DNA from: a virus
DNA length: 38,105 bases
Strand: one strand, 5' to 3'
IMG/VR virus record: IMGVR_UViG_3300048903_000270
Span: 1 to 38,105 of that record
In this document: positions 7,216 through 14,627 of the stretch, one piece after another
Layout: each line of letters starts with the position of its first letter
Numbering within the stretch: the first letter of the stretch is position 1
Made by a program: the position numbers and the translations under genes
Notes under the pieces: model-generated
Told to the model about the DNA's origin: nothing
The model's input: the letters and a program-made list of their open reading frames with translations, nothing else
Databases searched by the model: none

Positions 7216-9206
7216 GTTTGTTTTGGTTGCCAGACGAAAAGGTAATTAAACCTGTCCGACGGCCAATGCCGCCTATTCCAAATACAGGCTGGAAGAACCC
7301 TGAATATTTTCCTGACTTAAGTCAGGCAAAAGCAATTGCATTGGACACGGAAACCAAAGATCCAGAGCTGCTAATTGCCGGACCGGGTTGGGGTCGTGGC
7401 CCAGACAAGGGCCATATTATTGGTATATCCGTAGCAACTGACTGCGGGTATAAAGGCTATTTTCCAATGCGCCATGAGCTTGGCGGCAATATGGATCCAG
7501 GTGCAGTTCTTGCATGGGCACGCAAAGAACTGTCACGACCGCATCAAGTTAAAGTTGGGTTAAACCTGACTTATGATAATGGCTGGTTGAAAAATGAAGG
7601 TGTAGAAGTAGCAGGTCTAAGCTACGACTGTGGCTTCGCAGAAGCGCTTATCGACGAATATGCCCCACAGGACCTTGAGTCGCTCGGCCAAAAATACCTT
7701 GGCATGGGTAAAGAATCCAACCTTATGTACAAATGGTTGGCTGATGCATATGGCGGAAAAGAAAACGGCACACAAAGGGCGAATATGTACCGCTGCCCAG
7801 TTGAGCTTGCTGGCCCCTACGCAGTAAGCGATGCCATTTTACCGTTGCAGATTATCCGCAAGCAATGGGAAATAATGCAACGGGAAGGTTTGCTTGAAGT
7901 CTTCATGATGGAGACTGAACTCATGCCGCTTATGATCGCCATGCGATTTAAAGGTGCACGAGTCGACTTGCCTTACGCCAACAAGCTACGCGACCAGCTT
8001 GAAGAGCAAAGTGGAATTATGCAAGAAGAGCTTCGTGCGCAAGTTGGCTTCCGAGTCAACGTCAACTCAGGCCCAGACTTAGCAAAAGCATTTGATAAAC
8101 TCGGTTATGACTACGAAGTAACAAAAGACGGTAACCCGTCGTTTACAGCCGAGTTCTTAAAAGCACAAACCCATGGGTTGGCAAAGCATGTTATTGCCAC
8201 CCGTGAAGTCATGAAGATGAAGTCAACCTTTGTTGAGGGATATATCCTCAACAAAAATATTAATGGTAGAATCCACTGCCAGTTCAAACAACTTAAAGGT
8301 GCACGAGGCGGAACAGGTAGTGGACGCTTTTCTTCCAGTGATCCTAACCTTCAAAACATTCCAATTCGTACTAAGCTAGGCGCGCAGATTCGAGCAGCAT
8401 TTGTACCTGAGCTTGGCGAGACCTGGAAGTCACTTGACTTGTCTTCCATCGAGTACCGCGTTTTGGCGCATTTCGCTGTGGGTCAAGGATCGGCTGAAGT
8501 TCGAGCGGCGTTTAACGCAGACCCAACAACCGACTTCCACCAGTTGGTTTGCGATATGATTAATGACTTGACTGGCGTTGGCATTAGCCGGAAGTCGACA
8601 AAGACTATTAACTTTGGTCTACTTTATGGAATGGGACTTGACAAGCTTGCTGCTTCGCTTATGCTTCCAGCCGATAAGGCCAAACTGTTGGTAGATTCGT
8701 ATTTTGACGCTTCGCCTTATGTTCGTCAGACGCTGGAGCATTACTCCAATGAAGCAAACCGTCTTGGCTACGTTTCAACCATTATGGGCAGACGCGCTCG
8801 CTTTGATTTCTGGGTTCCTAATAACCGCGGCGGTCGTGACAAAACTCCGCTGAAATGGGATGCTGCAGTTGCTGCTTATGGTCCGCGACTTCAGCGAGTT
8901 GGCCTGCATAAGGCAGTTAACAGAGTGCTCCAAGGTTCCGCAGCTGATGCCATGAAAATGGCAATGCTTAAATACTGGAAATCAGGGCTGTTTGACATCA
9001 TGCCAATGCTACTGACGGTCCATGATGAAACGTCTTTTAGCTTTGATGGTTCCAAGCTGCACCAAGAAGCTTTGCTTGAAGCACGTCATATGATGGAAAA
9101 TCCATTCCCAATGAATATCCCATTGCTTAGCTCTTGCGATAGCGGTCCAAACTGGGGAGAAGTCGAAGAGCTGCCTTATAACGATATCTTCAGAATGGTG
9201 GCATAA
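7212..9206 (+). CDS. family A DNA polymerase with 3'-5' exonuclease
   Basis: 664 residues. Exonuclease motifs: LDTET with D45 and E47 (Exo I), NLTYDNGW (Exo II), PYAVSDAIL (Exo III). Polymerase motifs: SLDLSSIEYRVLAHF (A), RKSTKTINFGLLYGMG (B, with catalytic Lys and the O-helix) and VHDE (C). No 5'-3' exonuclease domain, as in T7-like replicative enzymes. It should be the phage replicase. The start is TTG at 7212, placed by AAGGAG eight bases upstream and by overlap with the clamp stop. The operon appears to end here, before the promoter at 9224. Confidence 0.95.
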   Translation: MSLFWLPDEKVIKPVRRPMPPIPNTGWKNPEYFPDLSQAKAIALDTETKDPELLIAGPGWGRGPDKGHIIGISVATDCGYKGYFPMRHELGGNMDPGAVLAWARKELSRPHQVKVGLNLTYDNGWLKNEGVEVAGLSYDCGFAEALIDEYAPQDLESLGQKYLGMGKESNLMYKWLADAYGGKENGTQRANMYRCPVELAGPYAVSDAILPLQIIRKQWEIMQREGLLEVFMMETELMPLMIAMRFKGARVDLPYANKLRDQLEEQSGIMQEELRAQVGFRVNVNSGPDLAKAFDKLGYDYEVTKDGNPSFTAEFLKAQTHGLAKHVIATREVMKMKSTFVEGYILNKNINGRIHCQFKQLKGARGGTGSGRFSSSDPNLQNIPIRTKLGAQIRAAFVPELGETWKSLDLSSIEYRVLAHFAVGQGSAEVRAAFNADPTTDFHQLVCDMINDLTGVGISRKSTKTINFGLLYGMGLDKLAASLMLPADKAKLLVDSYFDASPYVRQTLEHYSNEANRLGYVSTIMGRRARFDFWVPNNRGGRDKTPLKWDAAVAAYGPRLQRVGLHKAVNRVLQGSAADAMKMAMLKYWKSGLFDIMPMLLTVHDETSFSFDGSKLHQEALLEARHMMENPFPMNIPLLSSCDSGPNWGEVEELPYNDIFRMVA

Positions 9207-9223
9207 ATATAGCTAAATAGCCG

Positions 9224-9252
9224 TATACAAGCTAGGTATGTTCACGTATAAT
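9224..9252 (+). promoter_or_regulatory. sigma70-type promoter
   Basis: TATACA (9224-9229), 17-bp spacer, perfect TATAAT (9247-9252), upstream of the gene at 9286. The 12-mer GTATACAAGCTA (9223-9234) recurs at 12866-12877. Confidence 0.65.
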
Positions 9253-9285
9253 GAATGTATCAACCAAACAAAAGGAATTCAGAAA

Positions 9286-9435
9286 ATGAACCTTTATTGC
9301 GTAAAGTTTTGGAATAGTGCTGGAGAGCTGCTTGCCTCAATTGAGGTACCAGCCAAAAGTCAAAATAAGGCAAAAGTCTTGGCTTGCAAAAGTGTTACTT
9401 GCAGCTGGGTATCACAAACAGCAGAACTTTGCTAA
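9286..9435 (+). CDS. small hypothetical protein
   Basis: 49 residues from ATG 9286, preferred because AAAGGAATTC lies just upstream; an earlier in-frame ATG at 9238 would sit inside the promoter. It starts MNLYCVKFWNSAGELLASIE and looks like a small beta-rich protein; no family recognised. It is the first gene after the promoter at 9224. Confidence 0.55.
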   Translation: MNLYCVKFWNSAGELLASIEVPAKSQNKAKVLACKSVTCSWVSQTAELC

Positions 9436-9451
9436 AAGGAAATAATCTGCT

Positions 9452-9598
9452 ATGCTTCTTCTGCTTTTGAAGAGCTTAGCATTCGTCGTGGTGGACTGGC
9501 CAACAGCAATTGTCCATAAACCACTTGATTGCCGCAAAGCGGCAGTCCGGTTATGGCGGCAGCCATCGGATCATTGGCGAATGAGAAGCTCGGGCTAA
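9452..9598 (+). CDS. possible small membrane peptide (uncertain)
   Basis: An ATG at 9452 opens 48 codons: MLLLLLKSLAFVVVDW, hydrophobic, then a basic tail rich in Arg and Trp. An AAGGA lies 11 nt upstream, a long spacing. It might be a small membrane-active protein, but the same stretch contains strong RNA hairpins (see 9530-9627), so it may instead be non-coding. Confidence 0.3.
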   Translation: MLLLLLKSLAFVVVDWPTAIVHKPLDCRKAAVRLWRQPSDHWRMRSSG

Positions 9599-9627
9599 GG
9601 TTGTTGCTGCAACCGTAAATCCCGCCA
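9530..9627 (+). ncRNA. candidate structured RNA
   Basis: Several perfect hairpins follow each other: TGCCGC/GCGGCA (9530-9544, loop AAA), ATGGC/GCCAT (9553-9566) with flanking CCG/CGG, and GGTTG/CAACC (9599-9614). TGGCGG (9554-9559) can also pair with CCGCCA (9622-9627). A strong terminator follows at 9672-9699. It could be an untranslated or processed RNA, or simply structure within a leader. I recognise no known RNA family and no complete tRNA. Confidence 0.3.
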
Positions 9628-9671
9628 AAAAGTTTAAAACATAATTTATGCTAGTTTGTTGCAAGCAGTAA

Positions 9672-9699
9672 ACAAAGCCCGCCTCGTTGCGGGCTTTGT
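9672..9699 (+). terminator. rho-independent terminator
   Basis: ACAAAGCCCGC (9672-9682) pairs with GCGGGCTTTGT (9689-9699), 11 bp, loop of six bases. It lies between the small genes at 9286-9598 and the next ribosome site. Confidence 0.75.
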
Positions 9700-9728
9700 C
9701 AGTAGAAGTACCTCAAAAGGAATTAATC

Positions 9729-9851
9729 ATGCTACGTAAAAACATTTGCAAGAAATGCGGAGCCATCAATGGTGGTAAAAGCAAACACAAGTGGTTTTTC
9801 AGCGAAAGCAACAAAAAGTGCTGCGGTCATTGTGGCACAGTGGATAAATAA
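9729..9851 (+). CDS. 40-residue zinc-ribbon protein
   Basis: ATG 9729 follows AAAAGGAATTAATC. The product starts MLRKNICKKCGAINGGKSKH and ends CCGHCGTVDK, so two CxxC pairs frame a zinc ribbon of about 30 residues; the protein is strongly basic. It is too short for usual ORF cutoffs but has good signals. It may bind nucleic acid or act as an adaptor; no family recognised. Confidence 0.65.
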   Translation: MLRKNICKKCGAINGGKSKHKWFFSESNKKCCGHCGTVDK

Positions 9852-9863
9852 TCGGAGCAATAC

Positions 9864-10322
9864 ATGACTGAAGCAACTGTTGTAGTTCAAAAAGCCGTAG
9901 ACCAATTGCCAACTCAAGCACCTGAAAGCATTCAGGTGGTAACCGTTGTTTTTGCTGACAAGCTCGGCCAGCAAGAGTACTACTACTTTGCGCCAGCTTC
10001 TGCTCGTGCTGGTCAGTATGCAGCTGTTTACAACCAACCCGCGCACAACAGTGACGCGTTTCCATTCAAGATCGTCAAGATCGTTCGTGACAACGTAATC
10101 GACACCGAAGGCCGCGCCACCAAATCAGTTTGGGGCTCTTTCGATGAGCAGTTTGCTCAGTCAGTACAAAAGCGCACTGAAGAACTGGCCCGTATTCGTT
10201 CTCAGCTGGCGCTTAAGCGTCGGCAGTTCGAAGAAGCCAAAATGTACGAAGTCATGGCAGCAACTGATCCTGAAGTTGCTGCTCTACTTGAAAGCCTCAA
10301 AGGCTTCAACGTAAACGTTTAA
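9864..10322 (+). CDS. hypothetical early protein
   Basis: 152 residues, ATG 9864 after ATCGGAGCAATAC. The N-terminal half looks beta-rich (VVTVVFADKLGQQEYYYFAP, then FPFKIVKIVRDN), the C-terminal half helical and charged (KRTEELARIRSQLALKRRQFEEAK, probably coiled coil). No family recognised. It is followed by a hairpin before the ligase gene. Confidence 0.6.
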   Translation: MTEATVVVQKAVDQLPTQAPESIQVVTVVFADKLGQQEYYYFAPASARAGQYAAVYNQPAHNSDAFPFKIVKIVRDNVIDTEGRATKSVWGSFDEQFAQSVQKRTEELARIRSQLALKRRQFEEAKMYEVMAATDPEVAALLESLKGFNVNV

Positions 10323-10337
10323 CTTCTACAACCCACA

Positions 10338-10365
10338 GCGGGTGCGGCTATTATAGCGCATCCGC
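10338..10365 (+). terminator. probable hairpin terminator or attenuator
   Basis: GCGGGTGCG (10338-10346) can pair with CGCATCCGC (10357-10365), one G-T wobble, followed by TTT. It lies between the gene ending at 10322 and the ligase start. A copy of the CCCACAG motif (10332-10338) abuts its 5' edge. Confidence 0.5.
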
Positions 10366-10382
10366 TTTGCCGTGAGCAAAAT

Positions 10383-11363
10383 ATGGAACTGTTTACCTCG
10401 CCTCCACCATTTGGGCTTAAGCCTAACCTCGCTGCAAAGTACGTAGAAGAGAAGCATAAATTCCCTTGCTACGGTTCTCCAAAAATTGACGGTATCCGAG
10501 CGCTCGGAGTTGCCGGTCAATTGCTTTCCCGTACGCTAAAACCGATTCCTAACCGTTACGTCCAGTCAGTATTTTCCAATTGCTACGGATTGGACGGCGA
10601 ATTGGTAGTAGGACCTTACAACCATCCAAATGTAATGCAAGCCACTACTTCCGGTGTCATGAAAAAATCTGGTGAACCGGACGTTACTTTTTACATTTTT
10701 GACCGATGGGACATGCCACGTCATACTTTCGAAGAGCGGCTTGCTTCGCTTCAAGAAGGCTGGGGCCTAACTCGTGCGGCGCCTCGAATTATTGTTCTTG
10801 AGCAAGTGCTACTTAATAATCAAGAAGAACTTGATGCATTCGAAGCCAAGTGCATCCGCAACAACTTCGAAGGCATTATCACTCGCGATCCGAAGCGCAA
10901 GTATAAGAATGGGCGATCGACAACCAATGAAGGCGGTATGACCAAAGTCAAGCGCTTCAGTCATGGCGAAGGCTTAATCTTTGACTTTGAAGAAATGATG
11001 CATAATGACAATGAAGAGTTTGTCAATGAACTTGGCAATGTCGCTCGCTCATCACACCAGGAAAACATGGTTGGCACTGGAATGCTTGGTGCACTGTGGG
11101 TTAGCAACCCTGAGTTCGACAAGCCATTCAAAATCAGTGCCGGCTCGATGTCTCACCCACAGCGGGTATGGGCCTGGGAAAACCGTGACAAGCTGAAGAA
11201 TGAAATCTGCCGATTCAGTTGGTTTAAGCATGGTACCAAAGATGTTCCACGCCATGGTATTTGGGCTGGTTTCCGCCATATGATGGACCTTGGCATTGAG
11301 CATCCGCTATACAATGAAAAATTCGCGAATATTCCAGTGACCCTAGAGTTTCCTTTGGAGTAA
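10383..11363 (+). CDS. ATP-dependent DNA ligase
   Basis: 326 residues with the nucleotidyltransferase motifs in order: I, SPKIDGIRAL with adenylated Lys34; III, LDGELVV; IIIa, FYIFDRWD; IV, NFEGIITRDP; V, MTKVKRF. A C-terminal OB-like domain follows (LGALWVSN, then KISAGSM). It seals nicks during replication and recombination, using ATP. The size is typical of phage ligases of the T7 kind. The ribosome site is weak (GTGAGCAAAAT). Three bases separate it from the MazG-like gene. Confidence 0.9.
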   Translation: MELFTSPPPFGLKPNLAAKYVEEKHKFPCYGSPKIDGIRALGVAGQLLSRTLKPIPNRYVQSVFSNCYGLDGELVVGPYNHPNVMQATTSGVMKKSGEPDVTFYIFDRWDMPRHTFEERLASLQEGWGLTRAAPRIIVLEQVLLNNQEELDAFEAKCIRNNFEGIITRDPKRKYKNGRSTTNEGGMTKVKRFSHGEGLIFDFEEMMHNDNEEFVNELGNVARSSHQENMVGTGMLGALWVSNPEFDKPFKISAGSMSHPQRVWAWENRDKLKNEICRFSWFKHGTKDVPRHGIWAGFRHMMDLGIEHPLYNEKFANIPVTLEFPLE

Positions 11364-11366
11364 GAC

Positions 11367-11702
11367 ATGAACGTAGTAGAAAATTTGCTTGTAACACTCA
11401 TGGAAGAATGCTCGGAAGTAGCAAAATGCTGCTCCAAGATTTTGCGTGCTGGAACTGAACATATTCCGCCTGGCCGAGAAACAACCAACCTGCAAGAGCT
11501 CAAAGCAGAGCTGACAGATATGCAGGGCACTATTGCCGAGCTGATCCAAAATGATCTGCAGTATCTACTACTTGCAGAAGTGGATATTCGTGGAATGATG
11601 GCTAAGCAGGTAAAGCTTCGGCATTATATCGCGGTGTCGCGTGAACGCGGATGCGTTCAAGGCAAATTGGCTTTTGACGAAGGCAATACTAATGGCAGGT
11701 AG
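11367..11702 (+). CDS. MazG-like nucleotide pyrophosphohydrolase
   Basis: 111 residues, start after TTGGAGTAAGAC. MEECSEVAKCCSKILRAG gives the ExxE helix and NLQELKAELTDMQGTIAEL gives the ExxD helix of the all-alpha NTP pyrophosphatase superfamily; both are as in MazG-like phage proteins. It may clean up non-canonical dNTPs or lower ppGpp-type alarmones. It is the second member of this superfamily in the window, after the gene at 4786. Its last 11 bases overlap the VRR-NUC start. Confidence 0.75.
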   Translation: MNVVENLLVTLMEECSEVAKCCSKILRAGTEHIPPGRETTNLQELKAELTDMQGTIAELIQNDLQYLLLAEVDIRGMMAKQVKLRHYIAVSRERGCVQGKLAFDEGNTNGR

Positions 11703-12189
11703 TCTTACACCCGAGCGAATTGCCAGCGATTCTGAGCACAGCCAGCAAGCTGCGCTGTTTTGCTGGATCCGTCGCAAAGCGCATTATCACCCAGAGTTGG
11801 AATGGGCATTTGCAATTCCCAATGGCGGCCATCGAGACAAGATCACTGCCGGCAAGCTGAAAGCTGAAGGTGTGACTCCTGGTGTCTTCGACCTTTTCAT
11901 CCCAGTCCCGAAAGGCATCCACTGTGGGTTATGGATTGAGATGAAAAAGCCAAGCGGCGGAGTAGTGTCCACTGAGCAAAAAAAGTTTGGCAAAGCTATG
12001 TGCGACCGCGGCTATTACGCGGTAGTATGTTATTCATGGGTAGATGCTGTAGCGACTATTGCAGCCTACCTGGAAATCACAACTGAGTATCCGGCTACGC
12101 TACCACCTGAGTTTTTAGCAAAGCTAAAAGCCGAGCGCGAAGCGAAGCGGGCCAACCCTATTCGGCCGAGTCAGAGGACTAAAAAATGA
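11692..12189 (+). CDS. VRR-NUC domain nuclease
   Basis: 165 residues. SEHSQQAALFCWIRRKAH opens the domain; FAIPNGGHRDKITAGKLKAEG, GVFDLFIPVP and GLWIEMKKPSG give the catalytic set (D in FDLF, E and K in IEMKK), then STEQKKF and an Ala-Tyr-rich helix. This is a stand-alone VRR-NUC endonuclease of the type found beside phage helicases and polymerases; such enzymes can cut branched DNA. ATG 11692 is preferred over GTG 11641 because CGAAGGC precedes it. Confidence 0.85.
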   Translation: MAGSLTPERIASDSEHSQQAALFCWIRRKAHYHPELEWAFAIPNGGHRDKITAGKLKAEGVTPGVFDLFIPVPKGIHCGLWIEMKKPSGGVVSTEQKKFGKAMCDRGYYAVVCYSWVDAVATIAAYLEITTEYPATLPPEFLAKLKAEREAKRANPIRPSQRTKK

Positions 12190-12533
12190 AAGTAAGTATT
12201 GATACTTCTGTAAAACCAGAAAATGTTGCTCAAGCAAATCAGGCTCAATATGCTGCACAAAATGGCAAAGTGCTTATTACGCTCGGCGATACAGGTATCA
12301 TTAAAGCAGTTCCAACTGGCTTTAGTTGGACCAGCTTTTTCTTCGGTGCGCTGGTACCGATGGTCCGTGGTGATTTAGTAGTTGCCATTATTGCAGTGCT
12401 TGCATGCGTCGCAACCGGTGGCATTGCAGCTCCATTCGTGTGGATTTATCTTGCTTGCGCGTATAATGAACGCTATTTGCTGTCTATGCTGGAAAAGGGT
12501 TGGACTATCATTAAACCAGCTGAAAAGGAATAA
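12186..12533 (+). CDS. DUF2628-like membrane protein
   Basis: 115 residues, overlapping the nuclease stop as ATGA. Residues 1-45 are soluble; SWTSFFFGALVPMVRGD and the hydrophobic LVVAIIAVLACVATGGIAAP and FVWIYLACAYN segments follow, then a cytoplasmic tail ending AYNERYLLSMLEKGW. The SWTxFFFG...RGD...N..Y...L..GW pattern recalls DUF2628 membrane proteins, whose role is unknown. It might act in the host inner membrane early in infection. Confidence 0.6.
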   Translation: MKVSIDTSVKPENVAQANQAQYAAQNGKVLITLGDTGIIKAVPTGFSWTSFFFGALVPMVRGDLVVAIIAVLACVATGGIAAPFVWIYLACAYNERYLLSMLEKGWTIIKPAEKE

Positions 12534-12536
12534 GTT

Positions 12537-12848
12537 ATGGCTGGCTGCTCAATGGCGCAGCATATTGCGCGTATTGAAAGTGAAGATGGCAAAAAGTTTA
12601 CTGATATTCTTTTTGAGCTGGCAGCAAGCGGCGAGAGTAAGTCATCATCTGCCGAAATACTTGATATTCCACAGACTACACTATGTAAGTGGCTAAGGAA
12701 TAACCCACAGTGCATTGAGTGGCCAGCCAAAAATTCCAGCAATGGTTTTATGGAAAATGTGAGAAATAGCACGCCCGCAAGGCAGGCTGCAAGACTTATA
12801 AATCTAAAACTATCTTGCAATCATAAGCTAAAAGAAAGCCGACCATAG
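12537..12848 (+). CDS. small HTH DNA-binding protein
   Basis: 103 residues, ATG after AAAAGGAATAAGTT. SSSAEILDIPQTTLCKWLRN at about 37-56 is a clear helix-turn-helix of the transposase or Fis/HTH_7 style, preceded by a helical segment. It lies last in the plus-strand block, right beside an inverted-repeat cluster at 12893-12953, so it could be a phage regulator acting there. The stop codon falls in the loop of the terminator hairpin. Confidence 0.65.
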   Translation: MAGCSMAQHIARIESEDGKKFTDILFELAASGESKSSSAEILDIPQTTLCKWLRNNPQCIEWPAKNSSNGFMENVRNSTPARQAARLINLKLSCNHKLKESRP

Positions 12849-12858
12849 CGTCGGCTTT
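12835..12858 (+). terminator. terminator overlapping the HTH gene end
   Basis: AAAGCCGAC (12835-12843) and GTCGGCTTT (12850-12858) form a perfect 9-bp stem; the TAG stop (12846-12848) is inside the loop. It ends the plus-strand early block. Confidence 0.7.
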
Positions 12859-12866
12859 ACTATCTG

Positions 12867-12895
12867 TATACAAGCTAAATTTACAGGTGTAAGGT
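12867..12895 (+). promoter_or_regulatory. possible promoter in the convergent gap
   Basis: TATACA (12867-12872), 17-bp spacer, TAAGGT (12890-12895). The -35 box lies in GTATACAAGCTA, identical over 12 bp to the promoter at 9223, but the -10 box is poor. It would transcribe into the gap and stop at 13046, producing a short RNA with no clear ORF. Confidence 0.35.
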
Positions 12896-12953
12896 ATTTC
12901 CAGCAGGAAATACCTATCGGAAATTAAAGCAAATTGACAGGAGTTTCCTGCTG
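12893..12953. repeat. inverted-repeat cluster, candidate operator or RNA switch
   Basis: GGTATTTCC (12893-12901) and GGAAATACC (12906-12914) form a perfect 9-bp stem around AGCA. The right part also offers a rival pairing, CAGCAGGAAA (12901-12910) with TTTCCTGCTG (12944-12953), so two structures exclude each other. TATTTCCAGCA plus CCTATCGG with the same spacing recur at 35444-35469. Confidence 0.5.
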
Positions 12954-13021
12954 GACATTAAGAGTTTTTACAGACTTTAGCTCGTACAAGGCCTTTTTAC
13001 TGTACTTTTTGAAACAATGAA

Positions 13022-13046
13022 AAAGCTCCTCTATCCGAGGAGCTTT
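13022..13046. terminator. bidirectional terminator at the convergent junction
   Basis: AAAGCTCCTC (13022-13031), loop TATCC, GAGGAGCTTT (13037-13046): a perfect 10-bp stem flanked by A-rich sequence to its left and TCT to its right. On the minus strand it closes the virion block, 30 nt after the stop at 13076, and is followed by a T-rich run. Confidence 0.75.
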
Positions 13047-13075
13047 CTGGCATTTCCTTATAGTTACTGGGCCGT

Positions 13076-13285
13076 TTATTCCGGATCTACTGGGCGCTCG
13101 CTAAGCTCCCATTCTTGGGTTGCCTCGTTAAACTTACAAATTTGTGTAGCTGGGTCAAATGGCGGTGGCTCAATAAACGTGGCATGTGCCGGGAGCAAGA
13201 ATACACCAGGCTCAAGCGGAGACTCATATGCTTCACCGCTAGTAGTGTATTCAAAAGTAAATTCAGAATAGCCGTAGCAAATCAT
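13076..13285 (-). CDS. tail fibre assembly-like chaperone
   Basis: 69 residues, ATG 13285 after AGAGGGAAACGCT. The pattern FLLPAHATFIEPPPFDPATQICKFN, then EWELSERP, is that of the short C-terminal domain of tail fibre assembly (Tfa) proteins, which help fold and trimerise fibre tips. It lies directly downstream of the fibre gene, as expected for a Tfa. It is the last gene of the virion block. Confidence 0.65.
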   Translation of the reverse strand: MICYGYSEFTFEYTTSGEAYESPLEPGVFLLPAHATFIEPPPFDPATQICKFNEATQEWELSERPVDPE

Positions 13286-13297
13286 AGCGTTTCCCTC

Positions 13298-14623
13298 TTA
13301 GAATCGAATGCACGGAAGTAGTGCAATGTTTTTGACGCGCACTTCTGTACCAGTACCTGCTACGCCTGTACTGGCACCACTCGTAGTGCCTGGTTGAATT
13401 ACGTTGCTACCGGACCCAGCTACGACAGCAGCAAGAGCGCCATACGGGTGACCGTGTGCCGGCATCTGGTCAGCCTGATAGCTACCAAACACCCGAGATG
13501 GGTCGAGGCCTCGAGTGCTATCCCAGCCTCTGAAATCAACACCGCGGCAGTCCGGGAGATTGAAAGTAGTAGACCCGTCACCAACACCAAAAGGACAAAT
13601 TGTGACAGTAGTAGTAGAAGTTGCTGTAGCATTTGCAGATAGCGTAATAGTACTACCGCCAACTGCTGTAACAGTAGTGGCTGCAGGAATACCCGGCCCG
13701 CTGATTGGCATGCCAACCCACATGGAGCTAGGGCTAGCTACGCCTGTAATACTGTTACTGCCGGAGGTAACTGTACCGGCTACCGACGCAGCAATAGTAG
13801 CAAATAGCGCAGCATAGGTCGTTCGTGATACAGCTGTTCCATTCGCCGCCAAATGCGTAGCTGGCGGCGACATAGAGGCAAACCACTCAATTTTTCCTGG
13901 CTGTGCAGCAAATGCAGAAGTGGCCTGCCCAAGCGTCATTAAATGCTGGCTCTTGGTAGCAGTTGCTCCCTGAATAGCTCCACCGCTGCTACTAACAAGG
14001 GCCCAACTTGCGCCAAAGCGCATCAGCATAGTAATTCCGCCGGCAGCAACTTCTCCTCCTTGTAGTGCGATGCCTGCCCCGCCAACTACAGGCAGACTAT
14101 TAAACGTCATAGGACCTGTGTTTGTGGCGATTGGGGAAAACTTGGCGATAGTTCCATCAGTGCTCGGAAGAGCTGGGAAGTATGTTGCAGTTTGGGCGTT
14201 AGCTGTACCAGCACCAACTGCGTAGTTAACTTGTACAGAGATAGGTAGCCAGCCTGCTCCACCAGTGTCCGGGTTGTTCGAGTTACCTGCTGTAGTACAA
14301 ATCCACACCCCACTACCGGATGCCTGTGGGACAATTGCGCCAACTGGGTAACCACCAATAGCAGTTGCCAGCGTAGCGCTAAAAGTAGGAGTACCAATAC
14401 CTGTTTGCATTTCACGCAGGGCAGTAGTAATGTCATTAAGCAGCGAGTTAAACCCTTCTCGAGAAATATTTTTTGCGTTTGGGTCAACACCAAGCTGAAG
14501 CTCATAGTCTGGCCCGTAGCCAGCAGTGTAGCTAACAGAACCATCGATCTGTGAAGCATCTGGAACAGGCGGAGTACGGTCCCCGCTTATCGCAAATGGT
14601 GTAGTAAAAAGTTTAGCCGACAT
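13298..14623 (-). CDS. tail fibre with phage collar domain
   Basis: 441 residues, start after CGGAGTAAAGCA. The N-terminal third (SYTAGYGPDYELQL onward) should attach to the baseplate; the middle is Gly/Ala/Thr-rich and repetitive; the C-terminal third holds a collar domain (IEWFASMSPPATHLAANGTAVSR, GDGSTTFNLPDCRGVDFRGW, QMPAHGHPYG). It should bind the host surface. The 31-residue Ser/Thr/Gly/Val-rich insert in the collar (about VAGTVTSGSNSITG) interrupts the usual order and may be the receptor-binding variable part. Confidence 0.8.
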   Translation of the reverse strand: MSAKLFTTPFAISGDRTPPVPDASQIDGSVSYTAGYGPDYELQLGVDPNAKNISREGFNSLLNDITTALREMQTGIGTPTFSATLATAIGGYPVGAIVPQASGSGVWICTTAGNSNNPDTGGAGWLPISVQVNYAVGAGTANAQTATYFPALPSTDGTIAKFSPIATNTGPMTFNSLPVVGGAGIALQGGEVAAGGITMLMRFGASWALVSSSGGAIQGATATKSQHLMTLGQATSAFAAQPGKIEWFASMSPPATHLAANGTAVSRTTYAALFATIAASVAGTVTSGSNSITGVASPSSMWVGMPISGPGIPAATTVTAVGGSTITLSANATATSTTTVTICPFGVGDGSTTFNLPDCRGVDFRGWDSTRGLDPSRVFGSYQADQMPAHGHPYGALAAVVAGSGSNVIQPGTTSGASTGVAGTGTEVRVKNIALLPCIRF

Positions 14624-14627
14624 TGCT

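Noticed and set aside
9599-9627. Possible tRNA 3' half ending CCCGCCA
   Set aside because: No matching 5' acceptor strand, D-arm or anticodon arm could be placed, and the T-loop consensus is absent.
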